Shown one piece after another: positions 7,675-13,746 of a stretch of 13,804 bases of DNA. The notes beneath the pieces were generated by a model. It saw only the letters and a program-made list of their open reading frames with translations. It did not search any database and was not told where the DNA came from. A program made the translations under genes and the position numbers. How positions within the stretch are numbered: position 1 is the first letter of the stretch; each line of letters begins with the position of its first letter. This DNA is from Oscillospiraceae bacterium (lineage in GTDB: Bacteria > Bacillota > Clostridia > Oscillospirales > Oscillospiraceae), in contig JAEDNR010000047.1 of NCBI GenBank assembly GCA_016302405.1, forward strand, positions 1 through 13,804, read 5' to 3'.

Positions 7675-7940
7675 GGTTATCGGTTTTAATAAGCTGATCG
7701 TGAAATTGGAATTTGGCGAATTCCCGGTCATTGCGATAAAGTAGCGCACACTGGCGTGGCAATCCCCCGGTTAGACGTACCACTTCTCGTGGATAAATTC
7801 CGAGAAACGGCCCAAAAAGGACAATCTGTATGACGATAGGCCGCACGGAATTCGATGGAGATTCCCACACCAGCGTGCGCGCTGGTTCGGAATGACAACG
7901 TTGTTCGGGGTGCGCTCCCCTCTGCAAATTCCAATTTATC
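7675..7940. repeat. Mosaic palindromic element downstream of the MATE gene
   Basis: The AAATTGGAATTTG motif (7703-7715) marks the left end and AAATTCCAATTTATC (7926-7940) the right end. Bases 7675-7714 match bases 9621-9660 in inverted orientation, 33 of 40 identical. Bases 7851-7940 are a direct copy of 9545-9635 (about 90 bases, mostly identical). A 6-bp hairpin, CCAGCG-TGCG-CGCTGG, sits at 7870-7885. The right motif ends 9 bases before the MATE stop codon. No gene is supported in this stretch. Confidence 0.75.
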
Positions 7941-7948
7941 GGGCTGCC

Positions 7949-9316
7949 TTATTCCGCCTTGCCGGTTTTCATAAGCCTGCGGAAGAACAGGAAGAACGCG
8001 GTGGTGGCAGCCGCGGCGGCGAGGATGTCGCTGACGGGCTCGGCAAGAAACACCGCCATGGCCTTGTTCTGGAAGAAGTTCGGCAGAATGAAGATCAGGG
8101 GGATCAGCAGGATGAGCTTTCGCAGGCAGGCCATGAACAGGCTGATCTTTGCCTGACCCAGGGCAACAAAGGCCTGCTGGCAGCTGTTCTGGAAGCCCAC
8201 GGAGAAGCACCCCGCCAGGAAAATCCGCATGGCCCATGCGGTGTAATCCACCAGCGCCTGCTCATTGGTAAAGATCCCGGCAAAAAAGGAAGGAAACAGC
8301 TGGACCAGCACCCAGAAAACAGTGGCATAGCTGACGCACACGGTAAACTGGCATAAAAATGCTTCCTTTACACGGTCCAGCTTCCCCGCGCCGTAGTTAT
8401 AGCTCATGAGGGGCTGTCCCCCCTGGCAGATGCCGACGAGGGGCATGGAGATGACCTGATTGACGGAGGTCAGCACCGTCATGGCTCCCACAGCCACATC
8501 GCCGCCGTAACGGAACAGGGAGGAAGTGAAGCTGACGGAGAGGATACTTTCTGTGGAGACCATCACGAAGCTGGAAACGCCCAGGCCCAGGCAGGGAAGA
8601 ATCACCCCCGGCTCCAGGATCATGTTGCCGAACCGGAGCTTCAACATGGTTTTTTTGCCGGTGAGAAACCGCAGAATCCACACCGCGCTGACCGCCTGGC
8701 TCAGTACCGTGGCAATGGCGGCGCCCGCCACCCCCAGATCCAGCGCGAAAATCAGAATGGGATCCAGGATGATATTGATGACCGCGCCGATGACCGTGGT
8801 GAGCATACTGATTTTGGCAAAGCCCTGGGTGGTGATAAAGGGGTTCATGCCCATGACCACCAGCACAAAGACGCTGCCCAGAGAATAGATCCGCCCGTAG
8901 CTTACGCCGTAGGGGATGGTGTTCCCGCTGCCGCCGAAAAGCCGGATCAGCTCCGGTATAAATGCGCAGAACACGCCGGTGAGCACCACCGCCATCAGCA
9001 GAAGCACGGTAAAGCAGTTGCCCATGATCTTTTCCGCCCGGTCTTGTTCCCCCCGGCCCATGGCAATGGCAGCCAGGGGCGCACCGCCGGAGCCTGCCAG
9101 CATGGCAAAGGCGGTGATAAGCATGAGAATGGGGGTAAACAGACCCACGCCGGTGAGGGCGTGGGCGCCGATTTCCGGAATGTGGCCGATATAGATCCGG
9201 TCCACGATGTTGTACAGCAGGTTAATGACCTGGGCCACCACCGCGGGAACCGCAAGCTGGACCATCTTGCGTTTGACGCTTCCGGTGCCCATATCCTGTT
9301 TCTTTGTTTCTGCCAT
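7949..9316 (-). CDS. MATE-family multidrug/sodium antiporter
   Basis: This polytopic exporter of 455 residues has the size and hydrophobic profile of a multi-antimicrobial extrusion (MATE) protein: about twelve membrane segments in two similar halves. The N-terminal sequence (KRKMVQLAVPAVVAQVIN..., YNIVDRIYIG) and the second-half GICQGGQPLMSYNYGAGK motif are typical of the MepA/DinF-like branch. It is predicted to export cationic compounds using a Na+ or H+ gradient; the substrate is unknown. The ATG at 9316 is preceded by a GGGAGGGA ribosome binding site about 5 bases away. The frame stays open another 468 bases upstream, but only through repeat DNA, so that extension is rejected. The gene stands alone between repeat elements, and I saw no good promoter. 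Confidence 0.92.
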   Translation of the reverse strand: MAETKKQDMGTGSVKRKMVQLAVPAVVAQVINLLYNIVDRIYIGHIPEIGAHALTGVGLFTPILMLITAFAMLAGSGGAPLAAIAMGRGEQDRAEKIMGNCFTVLLLMAVVLTGVFCAFIPELIRLFGGSGNTIPYGVSYGRIYSLGSVFVLVVMGMNPFITTQGFAKISMLTTVIGAVINIILDPILIFALDLGVAGAAIATVLSQAVSAVWILRFLTGKKTMLKLRFGNMILEPGVILPCLGLGVSSFVMVSTESILSVSFTSSLFRYGGDVAVGAMTVLTSVNQVISMPLVGICQGGQPLMSYNYGAGKLDRVKEAFLCQFTVCVSYATVFWVLVQLFPSFFAGIFTNEQALVDYTAWAMRIFLAGCFSVGFQNSCQQAFVALGQAKISLFMACLRKLILLIPLIFILPNFFQNKAMAVFLAEPVSDILAAAAATTAFFLFFRRLMKTGKAE

Positions 9317-9409
9317 GAAAGGTCCCTCCCAGGGAAATGAAAAATGTAGAGTGCGAAATGCGGAATGGAAAATGATCGTATACGCGCCGCAGCAACGTAC
9401 TGGCGCGGC

Positions 9410-9635
9410 AAATTGGTATTTGTCGGGCCAACCGTAAAAGCATCGTAGGGGACGGGTTTCCCGTCCCGCCCCATACAAGTCTCTGAATTCCGGGGGACGG
9501 GAAACCCGTCCCCTACGAATGGATGACGATAAATAGTCCGAAATTTCGATGGAGATTCCCACTGAAGCCGGCGCGCTGGTTCTTAAATGACAACGTTGTT
9601 CGGGGTGCGCTCCCCTCTGCAAATTCCAATTTATC
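9410..9635. repeat. Mosaic palindromic element upstream of the MATE gene
   Basis: The element runs from AAATTGGTATTTGTCGGGC (9410) to AAATTCCAATTTATC (9621-9635). It contains the 25-bp inverted repeat at 9443-9518 and the direct copy (9545-9635) of the sequence at 7851-7940. It shares its right-end module with the element at 7675-7940 but has a different left interior, so the modules are mixed between copies. Confidence 0.75.
9443..9518. repeat. 25-bp perfect inverted repeat with palindromic arms
   Basis: Bases 9443-9467 and 9494-9518 are exact inverted copies separated by 26 bases. Each arm is itself a hairpin, GACGGG-TTT-CCCGTC. The DNA could form one long cruciform or two short ones. No T-tract follows and no gene ends here, so a terminator role is not supported. 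Confidence 0.85.
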
Positions 9636-9703
9636 AGTCTGCTTACTAAAGCCGATAACCTTAATTCCAATTTATCAGTCTGCTGCGTAAAGCCGATAAC
9701 CGA
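9622..9703. repeat. 41-bp tandem duplication
   Basis: Bases 9622-9662 and 9663-9703 are head-to-tail copies with only a few differences. Each begins AATTCCAATTTATCAGTCTG and contains AAAGCCGATAACC. The unit is the right end of a repeat element plus its immediate flank, so the duplication extends beyond the element boundary. Confidence 0.85.
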
Positions 9704-9743
9704 AAGGTTGCTTTGGTTATACAACAGAAAAACGGAATGTGAA

Positions 9744-9914
9744 GTGAAATATCCTCCGGATGTGAAATAATGATCTGCGATCATTGTGAAATTTTCCGCT
9801 TGCGCGGAAAGTGAAATGAAATAAATCCCTCACGCCCGTGGGCATTTCACATGGTGTCAGCCATATTTCACTTGCAAAGCAGATTTCACAAATCCCGTTA
9901 GGGATTTATTTCGT
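9744..9914. repeat. Hairpin ladder: four GTGAAAT and four ATTTCAC boxes with seven hairpin spacers
   Basis: GTGAAAT occurs at 9744, 9762, 9786 and 9811. ATTTCAC follows at 9844, 9865 and 9883, with ATTTCGT at 9908. Every spacer is a small inverted repeat: ATCC-TCC-GGAT, AATGATC-TGC-GATCATT, TTTCCGC-TTGC-GCGGAAA, CACG-CC-CGTG within a 26-base centre, ATGG-TGTCAG-CCAT, TTGC-AAA-GCAG (one G-U pair) and AAATCCC-GTTA-GGGATTT. The boxes can pair left with right in order, making a long ladder-like helix with side hairpins, as RNA or single-stranded DNA. No protein is supported on either strand. Confidence 0.8.
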
Positions 9915-9916
9915 TG

Positions 9917-9945
9917 AAAAAAGCACCGCAAAGCGGTGCTTTTTT
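9917..9945 (-). terminator. Terminator of the tRNA-Gly gene (bidirectional shape)
   Basis: AGCACCGC (9922-9929) and GCGGTGCT (9933-9940) form a perfect stem with a 3-base loop. It is flanked by A-runs on the left and T-runs on the right, so it can terminate transcription in either direction. On the minus strand it lies directly after the CCA end of the tRNA. Confidence 0.9.
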
Positions 9946-9946
9946 C

Positions 9947-10020
9947 TGGAGCAGGGTACGGGAATCGAACCCGCCTTCACGGCTTGGGAAGCCGTTGTAT
10001 TACCGATATACGAACCCTGC
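9947..10020 (-). tRNA. tRNA-Gly (anticodon CCC), CCA encoded
   Basis: The cloverleaf is complete: acceptor stem GCAGGGT / ACCCTGC, D stem GTAT / ATAC, and anticodon stem ACGGC / GCCGT around the loop TTCCCAA, giving anticodon CCC. The T arm is GCGGG / CCCGT with loop TTCGATT, containing one G-U pair. A discriminator T and an encoded CCA follow (9950-9947). The anticodon reads GGG codons. It is a single-gene transcription unit with its own promoter and terminator. Confidence 0.97.
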
Positions 10021-10030
10021 AAGCCTTTGT

Positions 10031-10059
10031 ATTATAGCAGACCAGGAAGAAAAAAGCAA
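10031..10059 (-). promoter_or_regulatory. Promoter of tRNA-Gly
   Basis: On the minus strand TTGCTT (10059-10054) is followed after 17 bases by a perfect TATAAT (10036-10031). The expected start near 10024 is a few bases before the mature tRNA 5' end at 10020. Confidence 0.85.
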
Positions 10060-10089
10060 CCCCTTTTTCTCCCGGGTTTCCGCCAAATT

Positions 10090-10118
10090 CCGCCTCCCTC
10101 CGTTTTGGAGGGAGGCGG
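10090..10118 (-). terminator. Hairpin downstream of the phosphohexomutase gene, probable terminator
   Basis: A perfect 12-bp GC-rich stem (10090-10101 with 10107-10118) closes a 5-base loop, 10 bases past the stop codon of the minus-strand gene. The downstream tract on that strand is only AATTT, so termination may be less efficient than at the other terminators here. Confidence 0.65.
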
Positions 10119-10127
10119 TGTAGGTTA

Positions 10128-11810
10128 TCAGGCGAAAATGGGTTTGAGGGCCAGAGCAAGCTGGTCTTTCTGGGCCTGGGCCTCGGCAAGGTCCTTACCC
10201 AGGGTGGTAAAGTAGGCCTTGATCTTCGGCTCCGTGCCGGAGGGACGAACAACTACCGTGGCGCCGCCCTCCAGGGCGTAGATCAGCACATTGGCCTTGG
10301 GCAGGCCGGTGGCGGCGCTGTCCTCATAGTCGGTGACGGAGACCACCTTGTAGCCGCCGATTTCGGCGGGCGGGTTTTTCCGCAGGGACTCCATAATGCC
10401 CGCCATCTTGTCCATGCCGGTGAGGCCCGGGAACTCAAAGGAGTCCACCTTGTTGAGGTACCGGCCGTACTGGGCATAGATTTCTTCCAGCCGCTCCTTG
10501 ATGGAGGAGCCGATGGAGCGGTAGTAGGCAGCCATTTCGCAGATCAGCATGGAGGCGACAATGGCGTCCTTGTCCCGGACATAGGGACCGGCAAGGTAGC
10601 CGTAGCTTTCCTCGAAGCCAAAGAGGAACCGCTCCACTTCCCCGTCAGCTTCCAGCCGGGCGATCTGGTCGCCGATCCACTTAAAGCCGGTAAGTACGCT
10701 GCGCATTTCCACGCCGTAGTGCTTTGCCACCGCGTCGGCCAGGGGGGTGGAGACAATGGACTTCACGGCAACGCCCCGCTCGGGCATGGTGCCCTGCTCG
10801 ATGCGGCCCTGGCAGATGTAGTCCAGCAGCAGCACGCCCACCTCGTTGCCGGAGACCAGCTCATAGGAGCCGTCGGGGCAGCGGATGGCGATGCCCACCC
10901 GGTCCGCGTCGGGGTCCGTAGCCAGCATCAGGTCGGCGCCGTTTTTGGTAGCCAGCTCCAGGCCCAGCCGCAGCGCCTCAAAGATCTCCGGATTGGGATA
11001 GGGGCAGGTAGGGAAGTTGCCGTCGGGCTTTTCCTGCTCGGGGACGATGGTGATGTCAGTAATGCCGATGTCCCGCAGCACCCGGGTCACGGGCACCAGG
11101 CCGGAGCCGTTCAGGGGGGAGTACACCAGCTTGAGACCTGCGGTTTTGCACAGGCCGGGACGGACGGCACGGGCCTTGATGGCGTCGTACAGGGCTTCCT
11201 TGCAGTCATCCTCCACCCAGGCAATCATGCCGGAGGCAAGGCCTTCCTCAAAGGAAATGAGCTTGGCGCCTTCCAGAATGTCGGTGTTCTGGATCTCGGC
11301 ATAGACCACCGCCGCTGCGTCATCGGTCATCTGGCAGCCGTCGGGGCCGTAGGCCTTGTAGCCGTTGTACTTGGCGGGGTTGTGGGAGGCGGTGACCATG
11401 ATGCCGGCGTTGGCATGGTAGTACCGGGTGGCAAAGCTCAGGGCGGGGACGGGCATAAGGGCATCATAGATCCGCACCTTGATGCCGTTGGCTGCCAGAA
11501 CCCGGGCAGCCTCTTTGGCGAAGACATCGGAGTTAATCCGGCTGTCGTAGGAAACGGCCACAAGCTGGCTGCCGCCCTGGGTCTTTACCCAGTTGGCAAG
11601 GCCCTGGGTAGCCTGCCGCACCACGTAGATGTTCATCCGGTTGGAGCCGGCGCCCAGAACACCCCGCAGGCCGGCGGTGCCGAACTTCAGGGCTACGGCA
11701 AACCGGTCCTTGATTTCCTCATCCTGTCCGGCGATGGCCTCCAGCTCCGCTTTGAGAGCCGGGTCCTCCAGGGGATAGGAAAGCCAGCGTTTATAATCGT
11801 CCATGTACAT
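10128..11810 (-). CDS. pgcA: Phosphoglucomutase/phosphomannomutase (alpha-D-phosphohexomutase family)
   Basis: This cytoplasmic enzyme of 560 residues interconverts hexose-1-phosphate and hexose-6-phosphate, supplying glucose-1-phosphate for cell-wall, glycolipid and glycogen precursors. All four family motifs are present: the phosphoserine loop TASHNP with Ser142, the metal loop DPDADR (Asp299, 301, 303), the sugar-specificity loop GFEES (398-402), and the phosphate-binding loop RPSGTEPK (522-529). The length fits the Bacillus PgcA-type branch rather than the shorter GlmM (about 450). ATG 11810 is chosen because AAAGGACTGGTGATC lies just upstream and complements the 16S 3' end well; ATG 11804 is a close alternative. 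It has its own promoter and no operon partner. The symbol is by family resemblance; substrate preference (glucose versus mannose) is inferred. Confidence 0.93.
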   Translation of the reverse strand: MYMDDYKRWLSYPLEDPALKAELEAIAGQDEEIKDRFAVALKFGTAGLRGVLGAGSNRMNIYVVRQATQGLANWVKTQGGSQLVAVSYDSRINSDVFAKEAARVLAANGIKVRIYDALMPVPALSFATRYYHANAGIMVTASHNPAKYNGYKAYGPDGCQMTDDAAAVVYAEIQNTDILEGAKLISFEEGLASGMIAWVEDDCKEALYDAIKARAVRPGLCKTAGLKLVYSPLNGSGLVPVTRVLRDIGITDITIVPEQEKPDGNFPTCPYPNPEIFEALRLGLELATKNGADLMLATDPDADRVGIAIRCPDGSYELVSGNEVGVLLLDYICQGRIEQGTMPERGVAVKSIVSTPLADAVAKHYGVEMRSVLTGFKWIGDQIARLEADGEVERFLFGFEESYGYLAGPYVRDKDAIVASMLICEMAAYYRSIGSSIKERLEEIYAQYGRYLNKVDSFEFPGLTGMDKMAGIMESLRKNPPAEIGGYKVVSVTDYEDSAATGLPKANVLIYALEGGATVVVRPSGTEPKIKAYFTTLGKDLAEAQAQKDQLALALKPIFA

Positions 11811-11887
11811 GTTGATCACCAGTCCTTTTATCATTGTGTATAAATATCCGGGGAATTGATTTCGCAAAATGGGTATTATCTACACAT

Positions 11888-11916
11888 ACTATAAAACATT
11901 TCCAGCCGGTTGTCAA
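11888..11916 (-). promoter_or_regulatory. Promoter of the phosphohexomutase gene
   Basis: On the minus strand a perfect TTGACA (11916-11911) is followed after 17 bases by TATAGT (11893-11888). The transcript would start near 11881, giving about 70 bases of leader before the ATG at 11810. The promoter lies just past the terminator of the upstream lipoprotein gene. Confidence 0.88.
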
Positions 11917-11922
11917 TTCCGG

Positions 11923-11957
11923 AAAAAAAGCCGCTCCCAAATTGGGAGCGGCAAAAA
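11923..11957 (-). terminator. Terminator of the DUF4430 lipoprotein gene
   Basis: GCCGCTCCC (11930-11938) and GGGAGCGGC (11944-11952) form a 9-bp stem with an AT-only 5-base loop that can itself pair further. On the minus strand it is followed by a run of seven T (11929-11923). It begins about 14 bases after the stop codon, closing a single-gene transcription unit. Confidence 0.92.
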
Positions 11958-11965
11958 GGGTAATT

Positions 11966-12406
11966 TTACTCGACCTTGAAGGTGTAGTTGGAGCCGGCGG
12001 TCACAGGGGTGGAATCCACACCGGTATTGGCGTACTCGCCGTCAATGTAGAGGGCCCAGTACTTGCCGGATTCGGCGTAGTTCCAGGTCTCGCCGTTTAC
12101 GGTGTCCACCATGAGGCCGTACTCGGAATCCTCGCCGGAGATAAGGCCCAGATCGGTGAGCGCCTCGCCAACCGTCTCTTTATCGGTGTTGATGGTGACG
12201 GTGATCTCCTTACCCTCGCCATTTACCACGGTGAAGGTAAAGCTGACAGCGCCCTGACCCAGGGTCGCGCCGTCCTCCATGGTGACCACGCCGGAGTCGG
12301 TGGCCTCCGGTGCTTTGCTGCAGCCCAGAGTACCCATAGCCAGCGCCGCAGCCAGCAGGACACACAGAAGGGAAGTCAGCAGTTTTCTTGCAATGCTATG
12401 CTTCAT
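11966..12406 (-). CDS. Small lipoprotein with DUF4430 (transcobalamin C-terminal-like) domain, B12-riboswitch controlled
   Basis: The 146-residue product has a basic N-terminus, a hydrophobic stretch (9-28) and a cysteine at 29 in GTLGC. The -3 and -2 positions (Thr, Leu) depart somewhat from the usual lipobox, but the shape is that of an exported lipoprotein. After a short linker, about residues 50-146 form one DUF4430 domain: TVGEAL (near 80), then VNGETW, and the hallmark YWALYIDGEYANTGVD followed by TAGSNYTFKVE. This family is annotated as related to the C-terminal domain of the cobalamin carriers transcobalamin and intrinsic factor. The ATG at 12406 has AAGGAGAG 8 bases upstream. A cobalamin riboswitch occupies its leader, so a role in capturing B12 at the cell surface is a reasonable inference. 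No transporter gene is adjacent. DUF4430 domains also occur in surface proteins of other roles. Confidence 0.9.
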   Translation of the reverse strand: MKHSIARKLLTSLLCVLLAAALAMGTLGCSKAPEATDSGVVTMEDGATLGQGAVSFTFTVVNGEGKEITVTINTDKETVGEALTDLGLISGEDSEYGLMVDTVNGETWNYAESGKYWALYIDGEYANTGVDSTPVTAGSNYTFKVE

Positions 12407-12466
12407 TCTTGCATCTCTCCTTGTTTAATTTTCTCCCGCGGCCGGCTTCGCGGCCTGTAATAGGGA

Positions 12467-12633
12467 GGGTGCTGCCGGATATTTCGACTCGGCTCAAGTT
12501 TGCCGTCCGCCTTCTCAGCGGAAAGCCAATGGCCTGTCCCCGGTATGCGGCTACCGGGCAGGACGGCAAAGAAAAGCGCCACACGGCGACGGGCTCGTAC
12601 AGGATTCGCACCTGTTTCCCCGAACAGCGGCCC
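12467..12633 (-). promoter_or_regulatory. Cobalamin (B12) riboswitch
   Basis: Read on the minus strand, the leader carries the conserved cobalamin aptamer pieces in order. They are GGGAAACAGGTGCGAATCC (near 12618-12600), then ACGAGCCCGTCGCCGTGT, corresponding to the GCcGCCCGCaACuGU core. Next is a 10-bp helix TTTGCCGTCC / GGACGGCAAA enclosing a CCCGGTA / TACCGGG hairpin, with GAGAAGGC on its 3' side matching GGGAAGGC. Last is the B12 box region GCCGAGTCGAAATATCCGGC (12494-12475). GCTG and CAGC at the two ends can close the P1 helix. The element starts right after a promoter and lies wholly in the leader of the DUF4430 gene. The downstream stretch has GC-rich pairing (CTCCC with GGGAG, CCGCG with CGCGG) but no T-run, so control is more likely translational. 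High cobalamin would be expected to shut the gene off. Confidence 0.93.
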
Positions 12634-12634
12634 A

Positions 12635-12663
12635 ATTATATCACAGAGGAAAGAAAAAGACAA
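12635..12663 (-). promoter_or_regulatory. Promoter of the riboswitch-DUF4430 unit
   Basis: On the minus strand TTGTCT (12663-12658) is followed after 17 bases by a perfect TATAAT (12640-12635). The predicted start near 12628 coincides with the first P1 strand of the riboswitch, so the aptamer is at the very 5' end of the transcript. The leader to the ATG is about 220 bases. Confidence 0.88.
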
Positions 12664-12733
12664 CCGCAAAAAGCAGTTTTTAGGTGGGAAAGAAAGGAAT
12701 CATTTCGCTATTGCCTTCACGCGGTAAACAGAC

Positions 12734-13044
12734 AAATTGGTATTTGTCGGGCAGTTAAGGCACAGGGGTGGTTAGACGCCTTGCCCCCCGCGTTTACGAG
12801 GGGGGTGGTACCAGTGCGCACACTGGTACCGGGGGGAGTGCGTCACCCGCATCCCTTTCACAAAAAGTGTGAAGAATGGAACTGTAAACACAGAAAGATC
12901 AATTATTTGACGCTTTCGGAAATTCGTACTCCCCCCGTCCCTGCGCTAGCGCAGGGACACCCCCCTCACAAGTGCGGGGGGCAAGGCCGCGTACCGCATC
13001 CACCTGCACACCATTCAACAAACAGCTCTACAAATTCCCAATTT
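12734..13044. repeat. Complete 311-bp nested-palindrome dispersed element
   Basis: The ends AAATTGGTATTTGTCGGGC (12734) and, inverted, AAATTGGGAATTTGTAGAGC (from 13044) are imperfect inverted repeats. Moving inward, both halves repeat one plan: CCTTGCCCCCCGC, a short spacer, GGGGGGTG, a hairpin, then GGGGGGAGT. The left hairpin is GGTACCAGTG / CACTGGTACC (12807-12830). The right one is a 22-bp perfect palindrome around CGCTAGCG (12937-12958). The hairpin sequences differ but both pair perfectly. GGGGGGAGT (12831-12839) pairs with ACTCCCCCC (12928-12936), and GCGTCA (12840) with TGACGC (12908), enclosing a centre of about 60 bases. No coding region is supported. TAAACAGACAA (12725) and TAAACGGACAA (13060) flank the element and may be a degenerate target duplication. 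Confidence 0.85.
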
Positions 13045-13076
13045 ATCGCACTGTGGTTTTAAACGGACAATCGGAA

Positions 13077-13616
13077 TTAATCATAAACATACATGCCGAA
13101 GAAGGCAATCAGGCCGTCCCCGGGATTATATTCCATGCCGCAGGAATCCGCCAGTTTCTTGACAAAGACGCAATAGGCGGACATGCAGGAGTACTGCAGG
13201 TCCGGAAATACACAGGGTTCCCCCCGGACCAGGGCGCACTCAGTGCACAGGGAGCAGCCGCCGGAGCCTGCGAAGAAGCCGGGGACACCGTTTTCCCGGA
13301 GCTGCTTCATGAGCTGAATGGAGATTTTGTTGTGATGGCCCTTGGCCTGCTTAATGGCGGCGTTGTCCGAGAAGTCCGCAATGTCCCAGATGGTTTGCAG
13401 CACCAGAGCCTTTTTGTGGGCCAGGACCCGCTGCTTCATTTCCTCAGGGGTACCGCAGGCCGGGGGACAGGCGTAGTTTACCCCGTATTTTCCGCATAGG
13501 TTTTCCTCACAGTAGGGACGAAAGGAGGGGTCAAAAACAATTTCCTCCGTACCTACCACCCCGGCGGCGGCAAAGCCAAGGGATTCTGCCAGGGCAATCA
13601 TTTCCTGATCCGTCAT
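13077..13616 (-). CDS. DUF2284-type cysteine-rich predicted metal-binding protein
   Basis: The 179-residue cytoplasmic protein has no signal peptide or membrane segment. Cysteines are arranged as in the DUF2284 family: GKYGVNYACPPACG in the N-terminal third, and CSLCTECALVRGEPC followed by CMSAYC in the C-terminal half. The spacing suggests an iron-sulfur or zinc site. No enzymatic activity is established for the family. The ATG at 13616 has TGGAGG 8 bases upstream; an in-frame TTG at 13631 overlaps that ribosome binding site and is rejected. The gene stands alone with its own promoter, and I see no terminator before the repeat element that follows it. Confidence 0.87.
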   Translation of the reverse strand: MTDQEMIALAESLGFAAAGVVGTEEIVFDPSFRPYCEENLCGKYGVNYACPPACGTPEEMKQRVLAHKKALVLQTIWDIADFSDNAAIKQAKGHHNKISIQLMKQLRENGVPGFFAGSGGCSLCTECALVRGEPCVFPDLQYSCMSAYCVFVKKLADSCGMEYNPGDGLIAFFGMYVYD

Positions 13617-13645
13617 TTTCTGTACCTCCAAGCGTGTTTTCTCCT

Positions 13646-13674
13646 ATTCTACTCCCACCTGGGCCGTTCGTCAA
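13646..13674 (-). promoter_or_regulatory. Promoter of the DUF2284 gene
   Basis: On the minus strand TTGACG (13674-13669) is followed after 17 bases by TAGAAT (13651-13646). The transcript would start near 13639, about 22 bases before the ATG, leaving a short leader that contains only the ribosome binding site. Confidence 0.8.
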
Positions 13675-13746
13675 GGGAAGATGCGATCAGGCGCATGATG
13701 AAACCGGGGATAATCATTGTCAATTGTGGTTTAGGCGCAGATCGAA

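Noticed and set aside
9317..9784. N-terminal extension of the MATE protein in the open frame
   Set aside because: The extension translates repeat DNA, and the same peptide appears from the second copy of the 90-bp repeat. The ATG at 9316 has a good ribosome binding site and begins the family homology.
9744..9914. CRISPR array
   Set aside because: The repeats are only 7 bases, switch orientation in the middle, and the spacers are hairpins of 11-26 bases; no cas gene is nearby.
9838..10215. Plus-strand open frames across the tRNA-Gly region
   Set aside because: They translate the antisense of a tRNA, a terminator and the end of the mutase gene; this is a well-known source of false proteins.
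10719..11843. 374-codon plus-strand frame opposite the phosphohexomutase gene
   Set aside because: It is an antisense shadow of a gene with all catalytic motifs intact and lacks its own ribosome binding site or recognisable domain.
12583..12633. A second tRNA-like segment (GGTGCGAATCC resembling a T arm)
   Set aside because: No acceptor or anticodon arm can be drawn; the segment fits the conserved core of the cobalamin riboswitch instead.
12769..12780. Integron attC-like site from the GTTAGAC boxes (also near 7770 and 13783)
   Set aside because: GTTAGAC fits the GTTRRRY core, but there is no paired RYYYAAC partner at the right distance and no integrase or cassette structure; it belongs to the repeat element.
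11834..13062. Plus-strand frames over the DUF4430 gene, riboswitch and following repeat
   Set aside because: They cross an antisense lipoprotein gene, a structured RNA and a palindromic element; none has supportive start signals.
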